Positions 34,772-46,500 of a stretch of DNA of 64,000 nt are shown piece by piece; within the stretch, counting starts at the first letter, position 1, and every line of letters begins with the position of its first letter. The stretch is taken from NCBI GenBank assembly GCA_037102815.1, contig BTPP01000003.1:5208001-5272000 (forward strand). The letters are read 5' to 3'. The notes under the pieces were generated by a model that saw only the letters and a list, made by a program, of their open reading frames with translations, had not been told where the DNA came from and did no database searches. A program made the position numbers and the translations under genes. The stretch is from Neurospora intermedia. Its lineage: Eukaryota > Ascomycota > Sordariomycetes > Sordariales > Sordariaceae.

Positions 34772-37195
34772 ATGCGAACAGAACACGAGAACGAAATGAT
34801 GGCGGACTCAATTGTGGCTTCGCCGAAGAGTGTTTCGGGCCTTTCCGCGGAAGCTCAGCAACCTTTGGTGCCTATCTCCACTCGACGATATGGACTTGGA
34901 GAAATGAGCAATGGCGATTGCGATGCTAACCTGGCCGAAGATCCCAAGGCATATAGGCCAATGGAAAGACGAGCAACGGGCAACGGGCGGTTTCCTATCC
35001 GTGTCAATGGCACCAGCGTTAGTTCTTCGCCGACATTAGCATCTACGGTTGCCGTGGTTCGCCCCGCGGATTCGAAACCACCGCCCATTCCCCAGAGATC
35101 GCACTTCAGGGGCCTATCCCAAAGCCCGTCCTTGGTGAACAAGAAGCCGGGGCTGATACCCCTTGCCTTACAAAGATCCAAGGGTGACGGGTCGAGAAGC
35201 AGTTCGGTGCCGCCTAGAATTTCTCGAGGTCTGAAGCCAAACGGGGCCCATGTGACTCGGACTCAGTTGGTACGGGCTATGTCTTTGGCGGAGGAGGGAA
35301 GGCCTGTGGCTAGTATTGCTGCCGGGAACACGATTCAGCCGGTCTCTAGGGGATTGATCAGAAGTCAATCTCGCGGAGCAAGTCGAGTTGGAAATAGTCC
35401 GGTGTTCACCAACCCTTTCAGACGAGAAAGCGCGACACTTGGAACACCCTCCAGCGTGTGGGAACTAGCAGTCCTTCCGGTGCGCCGCGATGCTTCTCAG
35501 AGCCGTGATCCGCTTCTTGAGGTAGCTCGCGGTGTCCTCTACTCGATATCACAAGTCCATTCAGCTTTTCAGAGCATGTCGAATTTCGTTGTCAACCATG
35601 GGGCTGGATCCAACCTCGAAGCCGCTCTTGAGAAAGCCAGTTTTCACTTCCATGAGCTGGAACAAGCTATACTTGCTTTGGATCTCACGACTGGCACACG
35701 TGGTGTTGACTGTCTGAATCATTGGTCTCTTCAGCAGCCGCTGTCGAGGCTCGTTAGCGCCTACAGCCAGATATGTGGTGAACTCAGCGGCTATATCGAC
35801 ATGTTCGTGGATATTGGGGATGAGAAGTACCTTCGAACTTTCCTCATGCTTGTGTACCATAGCATCATGGAGCTTCGCGCAACCATGGGACCACCACCAG
35901 CGCCTGACATTGACGCCGCAGCGACGCTCAAACCCCATCGTCGGACACAAGGGTCCACAATTCCATCGCCGTTGAGAAGAGGTTCAATGAGGAACCATTC
36001 CCTATTACCGTCTTTTAGAGGCCCCAAACTTCCGGGTGGCCTTGAGTCTGCTCGAGGAGGTGTCAAAATGCAAGTCAGGACGGACCTACCATATCCTGGG
36101 CCAGGGGGCGCTCCAACACGGGCAATAGCAGTGGCAACGACGGATTCGGCTCCGACTTCTACCTCTGCAAAGAGAACCGGAATCACCACAGCGTCGACAG
36201 GGATAGCGAAACTGGATATCCAGCCGATACCAATAACTCCAGAGCCACCTCCCACTGCCACCTCATTTCCTCTCCCATCTTTCTCCTCGCTCACCCCTTC
36301 CTATATGTCTAACAATGCCGCACCAGATCCGACTGATGCTCCGTTCGATGTGCTTTTCTTGAAATTGAAGTCGGCAACCTCCCAGATCCTTCACACCATC
36401 CCACCGCTGAACTCCTTGTTTGCGCACTATCATCACCAGGTCCACTCCAGTCCAGCACTGAGGGAAGCAGCAAAGGCCTGGACCGTCCTCTTGACCAGTG
36501 GCGTCAAAGTGCAGAAACAAACGGAAGCTTTACGGGAGAGGTTGTCCACTCTGAGGGTTGGCGATCCGGCATTGTTCTCCCCTCCATCTAGTGCACGAGG
36601 AAACCAGACACGGAATGGTCCGGGCCACGGATCGGCATCGGTTTCGTTTTGGGATATATGTGAGGGTTTGTACACCACTTGGGCTGAGTTTGGGGATCTG
36701 TTGAAGGCGGTGTTGGTGAAGTCGAAGGCTTCGGCAGCGGAGGGGGCGAGAACGGAAACGGCAGAGCTCAACTCGAAACTTTCACTTGCGCCGGAAACGC
36801 TCAAGCAGCTTGGCAGTATATCGCGAGGACTCAAGGACGCAGCTGAACTGAGTGTCATCGTCAGGAGGCAGATACATGTGCAACAACAACAACAGCAGCA
36901 GCAGCAGCAGCAGCAGCAAGTTCAGCCCGTCGTGCCGCCTGTCACCACATCACAGGGGCAGGGCAAACCTATGGTGCGGATGAGAGAGCGCGACAGAGCA
37001 CGGGAAAGAAGCATCAGTCCCAGGACGAGAGACATAAGCGCTGTTCGAGCGGGAACGCCGGCGGCGAGAAGGTTGCAGCAAATGCAGATGGAGATGCAAT
37101 CACTCCCGCCTCTGCCCATGACACCACAGAGTGCAGCACTGGGACCGGCATTTAGGGCTACGAAACCCTCTTCATTTGGGTCGTTTTCTGGGTAA
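34772..37195 (+). CDS. SOG2-like protein of the RAM signalling network, without leucine-rich repeats
   Basis: A single open frame of 807 aa with no intron. Residues 1-235 are low-complexity and Ser/Arg/Pro-rich, including possible NDR-kinase sites such as HFRGLS. Residues about 245-370 (VARGVLYSISQVHSAFQSM, CGELSGYIDMFVDIGDEKYL, RTFLMLVYHSIMELR) and about 520-690 (FDVLFLKLKSATSQILHTIP, SFWDICEGLYTTWAEFGDLL) form two helical blocks that resemble the SOG2 domain. In yeast SOG2 sits in the Cbk1-Mob2 (RAM) network for cell separation and polarity. Yeast and most fungal SOG2 proteins also carry N-terminal leucine-rich repeats, which I do not see here or upstream. A Gln run lies near 702-716. A second in-frame ATG at 34796 is also possible. 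The family call rests on recall of pattern, hence moderate confidence. Confidence 0.55.
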   Translation: MRTEHENEMMADSIVASPKSVSGLSAEAQQPLVPISTRRYGLGEMSNGDCDANLAEDPKAYRPMERRATGNGRFPIRVNGTSVSSSPTLASTVAVVRPADSKPPPIPQRSHFRGLSQSPSLVNKKPGLIPLALQRSKGDGSRSSSVPPRISRGLKPNGAHVTRTQLVRAMSLAEEGRPVASIAAGNTIQPVSRGLIRSQSRGASRVGNSPVFTNPFRRESATLGTPSSVWELAVLPVRRDASQSRDPLLEVARGVLYSISQVHSAFQSMSNFVVNHGAGSNLEAALEKASFHFHELEQAILALDLTTGTRGVDCLNHWSLQQPLSRLVSAYSQICGELSGYIDMFVDIGDEKYLRTFLMLVYHSIMELRATMGPPPAPDIDAAATLKPHRRTQGSTIPSPLRRGSMRNHSLLPSFRGPKLPGGLESARGGVKMQVRTDLPYPGPGGAPTRAIAVATTDSAPTSTSAKRTGITTASTGIAKLDIQPIPITPEPPPTATSFPLPSFSSLTPSYMSNNAAPDPTDAPFDVLFLKLKSATSQILHTIPPLNSLFAHYHHQVHSSPALREAAKAWTVLLTSGVKVQKQTEALRERLSTLRVGDPALFSPPSSARGNQTRNGPGHGSASVSFWDICEGLYTTWAEFGDLLKAVLVKSKASAAEGARTETAELNSKLSLAPETLKQLGSISRGLKDAAELSVIVRRQIHVQQQQQQQQQQQQQVQPVVPPVTTSQGQGKPMVRMRERDRARERSISPRTRDISAVRAGTPAARRLQQMQMEMQSLPPLPMTPQSAALGPAFRATKPSSFGSFSG
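36879..36920. repeat. CAA/CAG trinucleotide tract (poly-Gln)
   Basis: Mixed CAA and CAG codons encode about 14 glutamines inside the SOG2-like gene. A shorter CAG run of the same kind lies in the CREG-like gene near 33633-33650. Confidence 0.85.
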
Positions 37196-40100
37196 TAAAG
37201 GGGATGTCACATCATTCTTGAGGAAGGAGTGAAGGGATGATGGTGTCGAGTGGGGTGATTCCTTCCATTTTCACTTGTTTCTGTAAGTGCACTGCAATCA
37301 TGGTAACCTCGGTCATGGTGGACGATGGAAGTCACTTTTGCACCATAGCGTCGGGCAGTTTTCGCCAGATAGAGGGCCTACTATTTCGCCATACTTACGG
37401 GTTATGCGGACCTTTGGGGTACTCAGGAACGCCCGTTACTTCTTGTTGCCTCACCGCCATGTAGGACATAGCACGTTGTCTTGGTGTACGATACATCAGT
37501 AGTCGGTCAATGTGCACCAGGTCTTTGAAAGATTGAAATTCCCTTCGAACAGCAACCATGTTGACGGGTTCCAGAGCGTTATGCTCCCCTAAGGCGTGAG
37601 CTAGATCATGATATGGCTAAACATTTTCCGTCCTGGTCATGGGCCGCGTGTAGCAATATAGTGTTTTTTCCACTCCATCCCCGAGGAAGAAAGGCAGTGC
37701 CCGAATTCGACGGCCTTGAGGATCTTTTCACGTTTGGAGAAAGCATTGAAATCGGATAAGGTGTTCGGCTCGAGGGAGGTGTTACTTGCGGATCTGCCTA
37801 AAGTTATGGAAGTAGACAAATCTGACGAACTCAATCATGAAAACGATGAGCTAGAGTGGTTTTTCGAGGTGGCATACAACGGTCAAACGGTAGACGGGAT
37901 CCAAAAATAGTCTCACAAAAGACTGCTAAAGAACCTTCGATTTTCCCGATATAAGCCAGGTGAATACATCAACATTTCGTCTTGGAGAATATCTGCCCTA
38001 GGCATATATTTCCTTTCCACTTGACAATGAATTTCTCATCCATTTTCTCTCCCTCACGTTTCCTCATATTCTGCAGTGCAACTCATTATAGACTTACAGA
38101 TACTGCCCTCACCTACAACGCAATATCTCTCATTGCGAATGAACCATGTTGACAGACAGCTTCCAGCCCGTTATCCTCCAGAAGTTCATGAATAAGCCAG
38201 ACACTACCACCATAGCTACTAAGATCCAACTCATCCTCACAGCTAATGTCCATTCCTTGTAGTACAATGGCGTTATTGGAGCAACGAAGTATAAAGTATT
38301 AATGTTCCAGCATCAGATATCAACTAACAGCCTAGGTACCTAGGTAGGTAATTAACACATTAACCGTTCCCCAACTATCTATCTACTTCTACACAGCCAA
38401 CCAGCCAGCCACTTTCCCCTGGTCAGTCTCTTACCAAAGGAAAGTCCTTCCTGCTCTCTGTGTGTGTCTCTCTCTCTCTTCCCATCTCTTCCAGTTATCT
38501 TCACACTCAATTGCAACCCCTTTCAATTAATCACATGCCTATCCATCATCGTTCCGTTTCTTGACAACTTGAACCTAGACAATGTGAGAGTGAATGGGAG
38601 ACCAGCCAGGGGGCTAGCCCAGGCTAGGACAGGCAGGACAGGCAGAACAGGCACCAGCGTCGTCTTAGAAAGCTGTAGGAATCAAGTTCAGCTGATGTCC
38701 CCCTCCCTAAGCCAGCCCAGCCATCAACACTCGATAGCCCCGAGCTTAAAATGCCTGTTGGGGGGAACTATCGAACCGGGATGGGAAGAAGGGTGGTGTT
38801 AATGAATCATTTTTAATCATTTCTTTTAATTTTTCAACAGTAGTCGGTAGTTCCAATCAACGACAGTTTGGGGAGATAATGAACATCCTGGAAATCTACA
38901 AGTCATCGCTGCATTCCCGTCGTACATACATTCCCTTATCGGCTGGACAGCGTGTGCATACTAGGGTGGTGGACTCTGTAGTCCCCAGAGCCAGCCACCA
39001 GCGACTATAACCAGCAACCCGAGCCAGACCCCTTGACACAACTATCAACAATGACAGGTCCTGCAGTGGTAGCAGTATCCTAGTGTCGATAAGACACAGT
39101 GGTGTAAGCAAGCAACACAACGTCCCGGCCCTGGTTCAATGATTCTAATGACCCTGGAAACCCCAATACTTCCGGCCATCCGGCAGCCAGCCCAGGATGG
39201 GTCCATGAAATTGAATTCTCAGTCTCACTAACCACGATATCACCACCGACGACGGTCCGACAACAGACAAGTGAAAATAGGGTCACGGTACGCCAACCGA
39301 CCCCATTATCATCTTCATCACCACCAACTGCCAAGGCAAGTATCAACTAACAAGAAACCAACTAAGTGGGTCTCAATCAGGCAGACTAGGTGGCGATCAA
39401 TGAATCGCAGGGTACTCCGGTCCGGAGGAACTCCTGGCTCATGCGTGCTCATTGTGCACATGTGTATAAGTTTAAAACAGATATCGGAAATGTTCCGACC
39501 TCTTCCGGCGTGACTCACTCGGCCACTCACGCACAAGTTTGTGTCTGAATATGGCGTGCTTCTGTAAGTCTCGTGTCCTGTCTTGTCTCGCCTCGAGTTC
39601 GGGATGGAAGCTCCGTGGCTCCGAACTTTCGGGGACCCTTCAACTTCCATCCCGGTAGGCATGACTGGTTGGATGGCTGGTTTGCCCACTGGAGACGCGA
39701 ATAGGGCGGGCTCCTGATGCTCTGAGCAACTGCCAAAGTATAATGAGACAGAAGATGGCACTAGACATGCTACAGCACACTATTGGATCGCGAGGATCGT
39801 GTGAACGATGAACCGAAATGAGGAGGCGAAGAACAGTTGGAATCTGAGCCTGTCAGGTTTCACATGCCTCACGAGCGTTCACCTTCGTGCCTGCCTTATT
39901 CGTAGCTCGAACCTTTCGCAACTTGATTGATCTTAAATGGAGGGAATGGCCGGCTATGAACGGCTCGAGGGCCCAACCAGTCATACATAGGAAACGACGA
40001 CGGTGTGGGTTTGAAGAGTTTTCCCGCTGTGTGCCACAGAACAACAGCACGTGGCGCGATCCCAAAAAAGAAGAGTCGGACGGCAACCTCACTTGGGGCT

Positions 40101-41476
40101 TGCGATCCGTCCGTTCCGGTGAGTTTGATTCCATGAGATCCGGATGGCGAACGATGAGTGAGTGAATGAGTGTGTACGTGAGTGAGAGCCAAAGTGGATG
40201 AGACCCACGAAAGTCTTACGACAATGACAAACGGACAAACAAACTTACCAGTCACTTACCTCACTTGCTTGGCATCATGTCATCCTCATCGTTCATTGAT
40301 CGGTCCGTACTGGGATCTCGTGTCGTGTCGTGATTCCCGTTGCGGCTCGATAGGCCTCTCCGCGTCTTTAGTCTCGTGATCAAGCTCAGCTTGTTCTTAT
40401 TTGGCTCACATTTCCTTTCTCTCCGGTTGCGAACGGTTGGCGCAGGCACGTAAATGAGGCAGAACGAGCGGGCACGGTGTGCAAAGTCTTTGAATCTGTG
40501 CAAAAAAGCATGTCAGAACACATTTGTGTTTATTAAGGTGTTCGATTTTGATAAGTTTGCAACTAGACCCATCCGGCTGGTTAAGCAACCGGGTGTGTGT
40601 GCTTGTCTGTATAGCTCCATTTTGTTTGCTTGTAAACTAAAACTCGACGATCGACCGATGATACGAAGGTTTCGATGTTCTCGGTGCGTGCGCGTGTGTT
40701 TAACGAAGGGACGGACGGAGGAGGTTCGAGAGCGGTTCCAAGGAATGTGTGAAATTTAAGATCCCAAATCTTATTCGTTTGAGTTGCCAAGTATGGCTTC
40801 TTATGCATAGCGAGGGTGTTCAAGAACCTGGCAAGCCATTCGACTTCGTCGGTTTGGTCGTCCGCGAGTGAAAGCCGTTGTCGGATAATCCCAAGCCAAG
40901 GTTTCTCTGTTGTGTTTGTTCGTATGCGCTGCCTTTGCGCCCTGCTCCTGGTTGCAGTTGTAAAGATATATGCTCCTCCAGATCCATTATGCTCATAAAG
41001 GACGTTCCATGTGCTTGCCTCCCATGCCCTGAATTCGCCAAGCGTCCAGAAGACGCGGATATCATCGTGCCAGATAAACGAAAGGGAAAAGAAAGAAAAA
41101 AAAAGACTGTAAACACAACAACCGGACACAACCACCGCTCCTCATCGTACACTAAACTACAACCACCGGTTCGCCAGCGCAGAAAGATAAAACAAAGCAC
41201 GAGCCCAACCATCCCAATGCCATTTCCCAGATCCAGGATAATGCATGAAAAAAGTGCTTTTAGCCTGTTCCCCTGGGTGCCCCATCTAAGCCGTCTAGCT
41301 TGATGTTTCCAAGGTTGGACTGCAAAACTTAACTCCAGCGCGCCGCCTTCCATTTTTCCCCAAGTGAACATATGGAATTATAAGCTTGTCACAAAGGCAG
41401 GTAGTAGATAAAAATGTGCTGCTAGATGCGGACGTGACGTAACGTAAAGGATATTTCGAATGATAATCGCAGCTGC
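37196..41476. other. Gene-poor region, 4.3 kb
   Basis: Lies between the 3' ends of the SOG2-like gene (+) and the cyclin gene (-). I find no convincing gene. It holds a 14-bp palindrome at 38331-38344, a pyrimidine tract at 38462-38500, and a short peptide-like frame at 37716-37913. Long minus-strand frames at 40581-41135 and 40820-41371 overlap each other in different frames and have no family resemblance. Confidence 0.4.
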
Positions 41477-43553
41477 TTAGCAAAGAATCCCATCCCACAT
41501 CCCGGGACCACCGATGCCCCCCATGGCAGGATGGAGGGACGAGATTGCAGGCCGAGCGTCTTCCACCGAGAAACAGAGCCGTTTGTAACTCTCCTCGGAG
41601 AAGGAGCGGACCGGCATCTGGCGAGATGGTCTCACGGAGTCCATGCCAGAAAGAAGGTCGCGAACGTTGTCCTGCAAAGGCTTGTCGGTAGAAGGAGCCC
41701 TAGCACGCTTCATTCCCGCTCTAGCCGGAAGATCGCTACCCTGACGGCGCAAGTCCTGAAGAGCAAGTGCAGCGACCTTGTAATCATTGAGGTTCTGACC
41801 CGCTGGATCCATGTAGCAGGACTCGGGCGAAAGTGTCAAGGTGTTGACCCCATAGGTTTCATGAGCCGAAACAACAACTGGCTGAAGACCATACTTCTCG
41901 CCATCCTGCTTTCCATATTGGTAGCGCGCCTGAGCATCCGAATCGGACGACGGCGCACTTTCCACGGAAGTAGCGGAGAAAGAAGAAGATCGAGACAGCT
42001 GCGACGAATCGGAAATCATGGATTCGGGGGAAGACGCAGTAGAAACGCTGTTGGCAAGAGACGAGCGGCGGGTAAGATAAGGGGGAGATGAAGCCGAAGG
42101 CCACCGATCCGAGACCTGAGCAGCCGTTGCGTGCGAAGCCTGATGCATAGCGTATCCCATCGACGAGCCCTTGGCAAGAAGACAAGACACAGCGCTCACT
42201 GCAGGAGTACTGGTCATTGCACGCAGCTGAGGGGTGGGACGGGGGCTCGGGAGCAAACCAAGCGCCGGAGCCATGCGGCACTCCGCTTGCACGGCGAAAG
42301 GGCTCGGTTCCATAACAGCAGGAGTTGCCATCGGAGCCGGAATCCTAGCGCGGCCCTCAGCCTTGCTCTCGAAAGGGGAAGAACGCTCAAACGGAGGCGT
42401 ATAGAGCGATCTGGCGACAGTCGGCACAACAACAGGCGATCTCTGCTGGAACCAGGAGGCCACTTCCTCGACGTTATCCAACTCTGGAGTCAACTTGCAG
42501 ACAGCGGTCTTGTAGTTGGCGCATTGCTGCTGATAGATCTGCTGGGCTGCAGAACCAGAGCAGGGTGGAAGCGACAGATTGAGCTTGGCCATGCATTCAG
42601 TCCACCGTTCATACAAGTGGTCTGGGATGTGCAGCTTCCAGTTGACCGCCAAGAGAAAAGCCATCTCGTTCTGGTTAATCTCCTTGACATTGAGGCCAGA
42701 GATCTTGCTCCAAGCCTTTGCCGAGTAGTTCCTGTCCTGAAGATACTTGGAAGCCAAAATCAGAGCAGCAAGGAACATGCGGCGCCCACACTGGAGACCC
42801 GGGTTCTCGAGGCAATCGCGGGGCTGTTCCATGGTGAAGTCGCAGGCAGGGATGTGGGGCTTGATCAGGATCAAGTAGTACAGTGCGACCGTCAAGGTGG
42901 AATAGCTGGAACGCGAGCGCTTGAGCGTCTCCTGGATGAACTGGCGCAGCGAAAGCCCCGGGTTCGCTCCATTGCCGTTGCGAGGGCAGGCCGAGGACAA
43001 AGGCCAAATGGCTTCAACGGTCAAGGTGGCTGCATCTAAGAAAAATATTTGAGTATATGTCCATCGCGAAAACCAGTAATAGATACTCCTTACCGACAAC
43101 GGTGTCAACGAAGTTAACTTTGCGGTCATCTTGTCTCACTAGAGAGGGCGGATGTCCGGTACGAGAGGTCGCTGAGCGGTTTGTGCGCCGGGGGTTTTGT
43201 CCCAAAAGACGGTTGCCCTTGGCCTGTTCAGCACAACTCTTTTGCCAGTGGCTAACATGCTTTACGGACGGTTCACAAAGGCTCTCGACAGAGCTGATGG
43301 AAGTTTGCGACAAGTTCGAAAACTGCGTGGGAAAAGAAAAGGTGCGGTAAGATTGTTCAGTGTCGGATGCGCTCGAGCGGGAATCATCCGAGTCTTGGGA
43401 TAAAGTAGTGTTGGACGGCACCGAGATTAAGGAAGAGACCGAGAAAAGGGACTCGACGGAGGCGTAGGAGGTTGAGGTGGTAGTGGGATATGAGGCGTTT
43501 CGAAGAAGCGAGCTGCAGCGGGGGTGCACGCGACGTTCGCTGCAGAAATTCAT
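41477..43553 (-). CDS. PHO85-type cyclin (Pcl family)
   Basis: Minus-strand exons 43553-43094 and 43035-41477 encode 672 aa around a 58-nt intron. Residues 1-140 are Ser/Thr-rich and presumably disordered. The splice joins VNFVDTVV to DAATLTVEAIWP. A cyclin box follows (about 155-290): LRQFIQETLKRSRSSYSTLTVALYYLI, GRRMFLAALILASKYLQDRNYSAKAWSKISGL, then NQNEMAFLLAVNWKLHIP, the last of which is typical of Pcl cyclins. Residues 320-672 are Ser/Pro-rich, with many SP/TP sites and a few basic clusters. It should activate a Pho85-like CDK. The Pcl1/2/5 branch is likely, and a Pcl5-like role in amino-acid starvation control is possible but not shown. The upstream 6 kb is gene-empty, so a long leader or large promoter is plausible. 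Confidence 0.85.
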
Positions 43554-46500
43554 GGTGCACTTATGGTGGTTGAAAGCAAAACCAAGTACCTCCAGTCGCC
43601 GTCTTGTTGTAGTATCGACCGATTAGATCGTTGAGGTATTGAACAGATCGTGAACCTATCGAGATGCAAGCTTCACCAACAAGGCAAAGCAAAGTATGTC
43701 GAAGAGTAGAGAGAATATCCTAGAGCAGCAAAGCGCAGGATCTCAAAGTTCTACGATGAAAGAACGGACCGGAAGATACGACAGGGACGGCGACTGGAGT
43801 AGTGTGTTTAAGCGCAAGATGCATCGTTTCGTGGATGATTTCGCCGAGGTTGAACGGGGGCGAAAGGGGGGGTGCTTATGGTAGGCTTAGTATGCTACCA
43901 TATGCGCAACTCGGAATGGTGTTATCGGAAGTACAATATCGTTTCGAGGTCGTTGTGATTCGTTGGAAGGGTTTATCGTCGTTAAAGGCGTGAAGACGGT
44001 TGAATATGTTCGAGTCGGAAAAGGCAAGGAGTGTTGTTGTTTTTGTGGTAGTGGTAGTGGTAGTATTGGTAGTTGCGGTTAGCGTGTGTGTGATGAGGTG
44101 GTTGCGATGCGATGGTGATGTCGGTGTGGGCTGGTGATGGTGACGCCGTGCAGACTGGATATGCAAGGTACAGACTGAGAAGCTGGCTCGGTGTGGGGAG
44201 GCAGACGACGTGTCTGGTCGGCTTGTTTTAAAAGGCGTGGACGGCGATGTGTGGTGGTGACGATGCACCCCCCGTTGTCGGATGGGAGTAGGCGAGAAGG
44301 GGTGACTCTTCGCGGGCGCGTGTCCTTATCCTTCTGGGATCGGGGCGGCGAACAGCAAAAAGACTCGGCCAGCTGCCTGCGGGCACTGTGAGTGACTTGG
44401 ACTTGGACTGCGATAGAGACCTGATGGGCGGGTCCCGTCTTGTTGGTCTTGCGCTGGACCGCTGACACTGCTGGGCCTGATGGGGACCTGATTGGAACCG
44501 GATGGGGGGCGACCCTGGTCTGCCGTGCCCAGTCTCCTCTTGCTGATGATGACTCTTCTTCCCTTTTTCGCACGCGCTGGCTTGGGTGGCGAGGGAGCCC
44601 TAGTAGCAACCTAACCTAACAGAAGGGAATTGATTCGATTAATTCTCTCTCTGCCGCCTGAAGACAATTACAGCGGATCGGAGATTTGTTAAGGAGGGTA
44701 ACAGGTGGCTGCAACTGGCAGGGCGTTCACCTGGTGCAATGTGCGATGTGGATGAGTGAAGGGACGGGATGTTCTTTTTGTGGGTGGTGACTGGTGCGTG
44801 TGCTAACACCTTTTTTTCGGCTTCCTTCAGCGCACTTTCAGTGGTGTGACCAAACGTCCCAAGACGGAAGCCTGAAAATGGATCTCGTTTGGCTGTTTTT
44901 AGTATGGAGTGTAGGCTCGATTGTGGCGAGTGGGCAATTGACGTTGCGGTGAGTAATAATGAGGCAGTGATTGTCTTGATGGAGCAGGTGAAGAAAAAGA
45001 ACCTGTTTGCCTCTGCCGTGCTTCTTTGTCGTATGGGCAGGTGAGGTGGTGTTGTGTGCTAAGGAGTGAGTCTTCTCGCCGTCTTCAGCAGAGGGAAGCG
45101 AGTCGCTAAATCTACCGATTCGGTCTGGTGATGAATGCGAGAATAGGCAGTTGTCGTGTTGTGGTGTGTCTCTTGTTGAAAACCCTGACGATCTATGACT
45201 GACTGGCCCTGGGCTCTTCCACTTGTTTGGTCCTTGTTGATTTTCCTTTTGTCGCAGGGTCCAGCGAATGCCGCACAGGAAGGGAGAATACGGCTTCAGA
45301 CAAACACCAGGCAGCGACGCACAAATTGGGACGGGGCCTGGGAGAGACTGGGAACAATTGCGAGGGTGGGAAACTTTTGTTTTGGTAGATTAAAACGAGC
45401 TTTTGGTTATTTGTTGGCGGTGATGGCGGTCGTGACGACGTGGGCGTAAAAGAAAAAGAGGCGTGCAAATACACCAGAATCTATCACGCAGACTACAAAT
45501 TTGGGGAAAACTTGAGTCGCGATCGTCTTAGATCTTGGAGGAATACATGGCTGATGTGCTGGTCAGAGAAAAAGGAAGGACGATTGAGACGGAAGCGTGG
45601 GTGTCGATGAGTTTTGAAGGAGGTGACGCTTTGCTGCCACCGGATTTCTGTTCCTTCCCACATCAGATGGGAGCGAGGTCGAGCGGGAGTCGCCGGTACT
45701 CGATGGAGTAACAGAAATTGCCGGTGCGTCCGTGGGATTTGGTGCGATTGGGGAATTCCGGCAGTTAGCGGACCGGGTTCGCTTTTTGCGCACTTCTCCC
45801 CTTTCTGCCTGTTCGCCCGCTCTGCGTTGACGCAAGGGAATCACCTTCCATGCATACACTAGAGCTACAAAGTGCCTCCACTCCAGGGCAACCGCTGCAA
45901 GGTAGGTCGCCTGGTCGCTACCTATCTGATGGTATTTGATACGGGAAGCGGATGGGGCAGGTCCAGCTGAATATCTACACTTTCGACTTCATGATTTTCA
46001 GTTGACTTTTTCTCATGGAATTTGTTTCACTGAACAAATCGCTTCAGGGTTTTGTGATTTTCCCAAAGCTTCCTTATTATCATCGTTGTGGAAGCCATCA
46101 AACTCTTATACGCCCCTTCCCTTCTTTCAATAGTTTAAACCCCCTTCGGCCGCCGACATCAGATACTCACTCTCTCACTTAACATCGCGCGACATCACCC
46201 AAGTTCCAACTCCAATTCCTGTGCAGCGAGAAAGGAGGGAAGGGTTGCAGGGCCGCAACAACCTGATTGGCCCTCGCACTGCTATTGCTGCAAGTCGGCG
46301 GGGGTGCGGTTCTGTACGACTTGCCACTCATTCGCTGGTTTGGCTGGGTCGCTCATTCGGATTCATTCATCCAGAGACACCACAAAGGCATCACGGGCAA
46401 GACAGGAAGGTCGAAGCAGAATATCACCCTTGTCGAGTGGCCCTACCAAGCGGCTTGGGCTGGGGGGAGGGGGGGATGCGGGGCGTAGACTGCATCATCA

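Noticed and set aside
44079-44609. 176-codon minus-strand frame upstream of the cyclin
   Set aside because: It is low-complexity and His/Arg/Ser-rich with no recognisable domain. It is more likely leader or promoter sequence.
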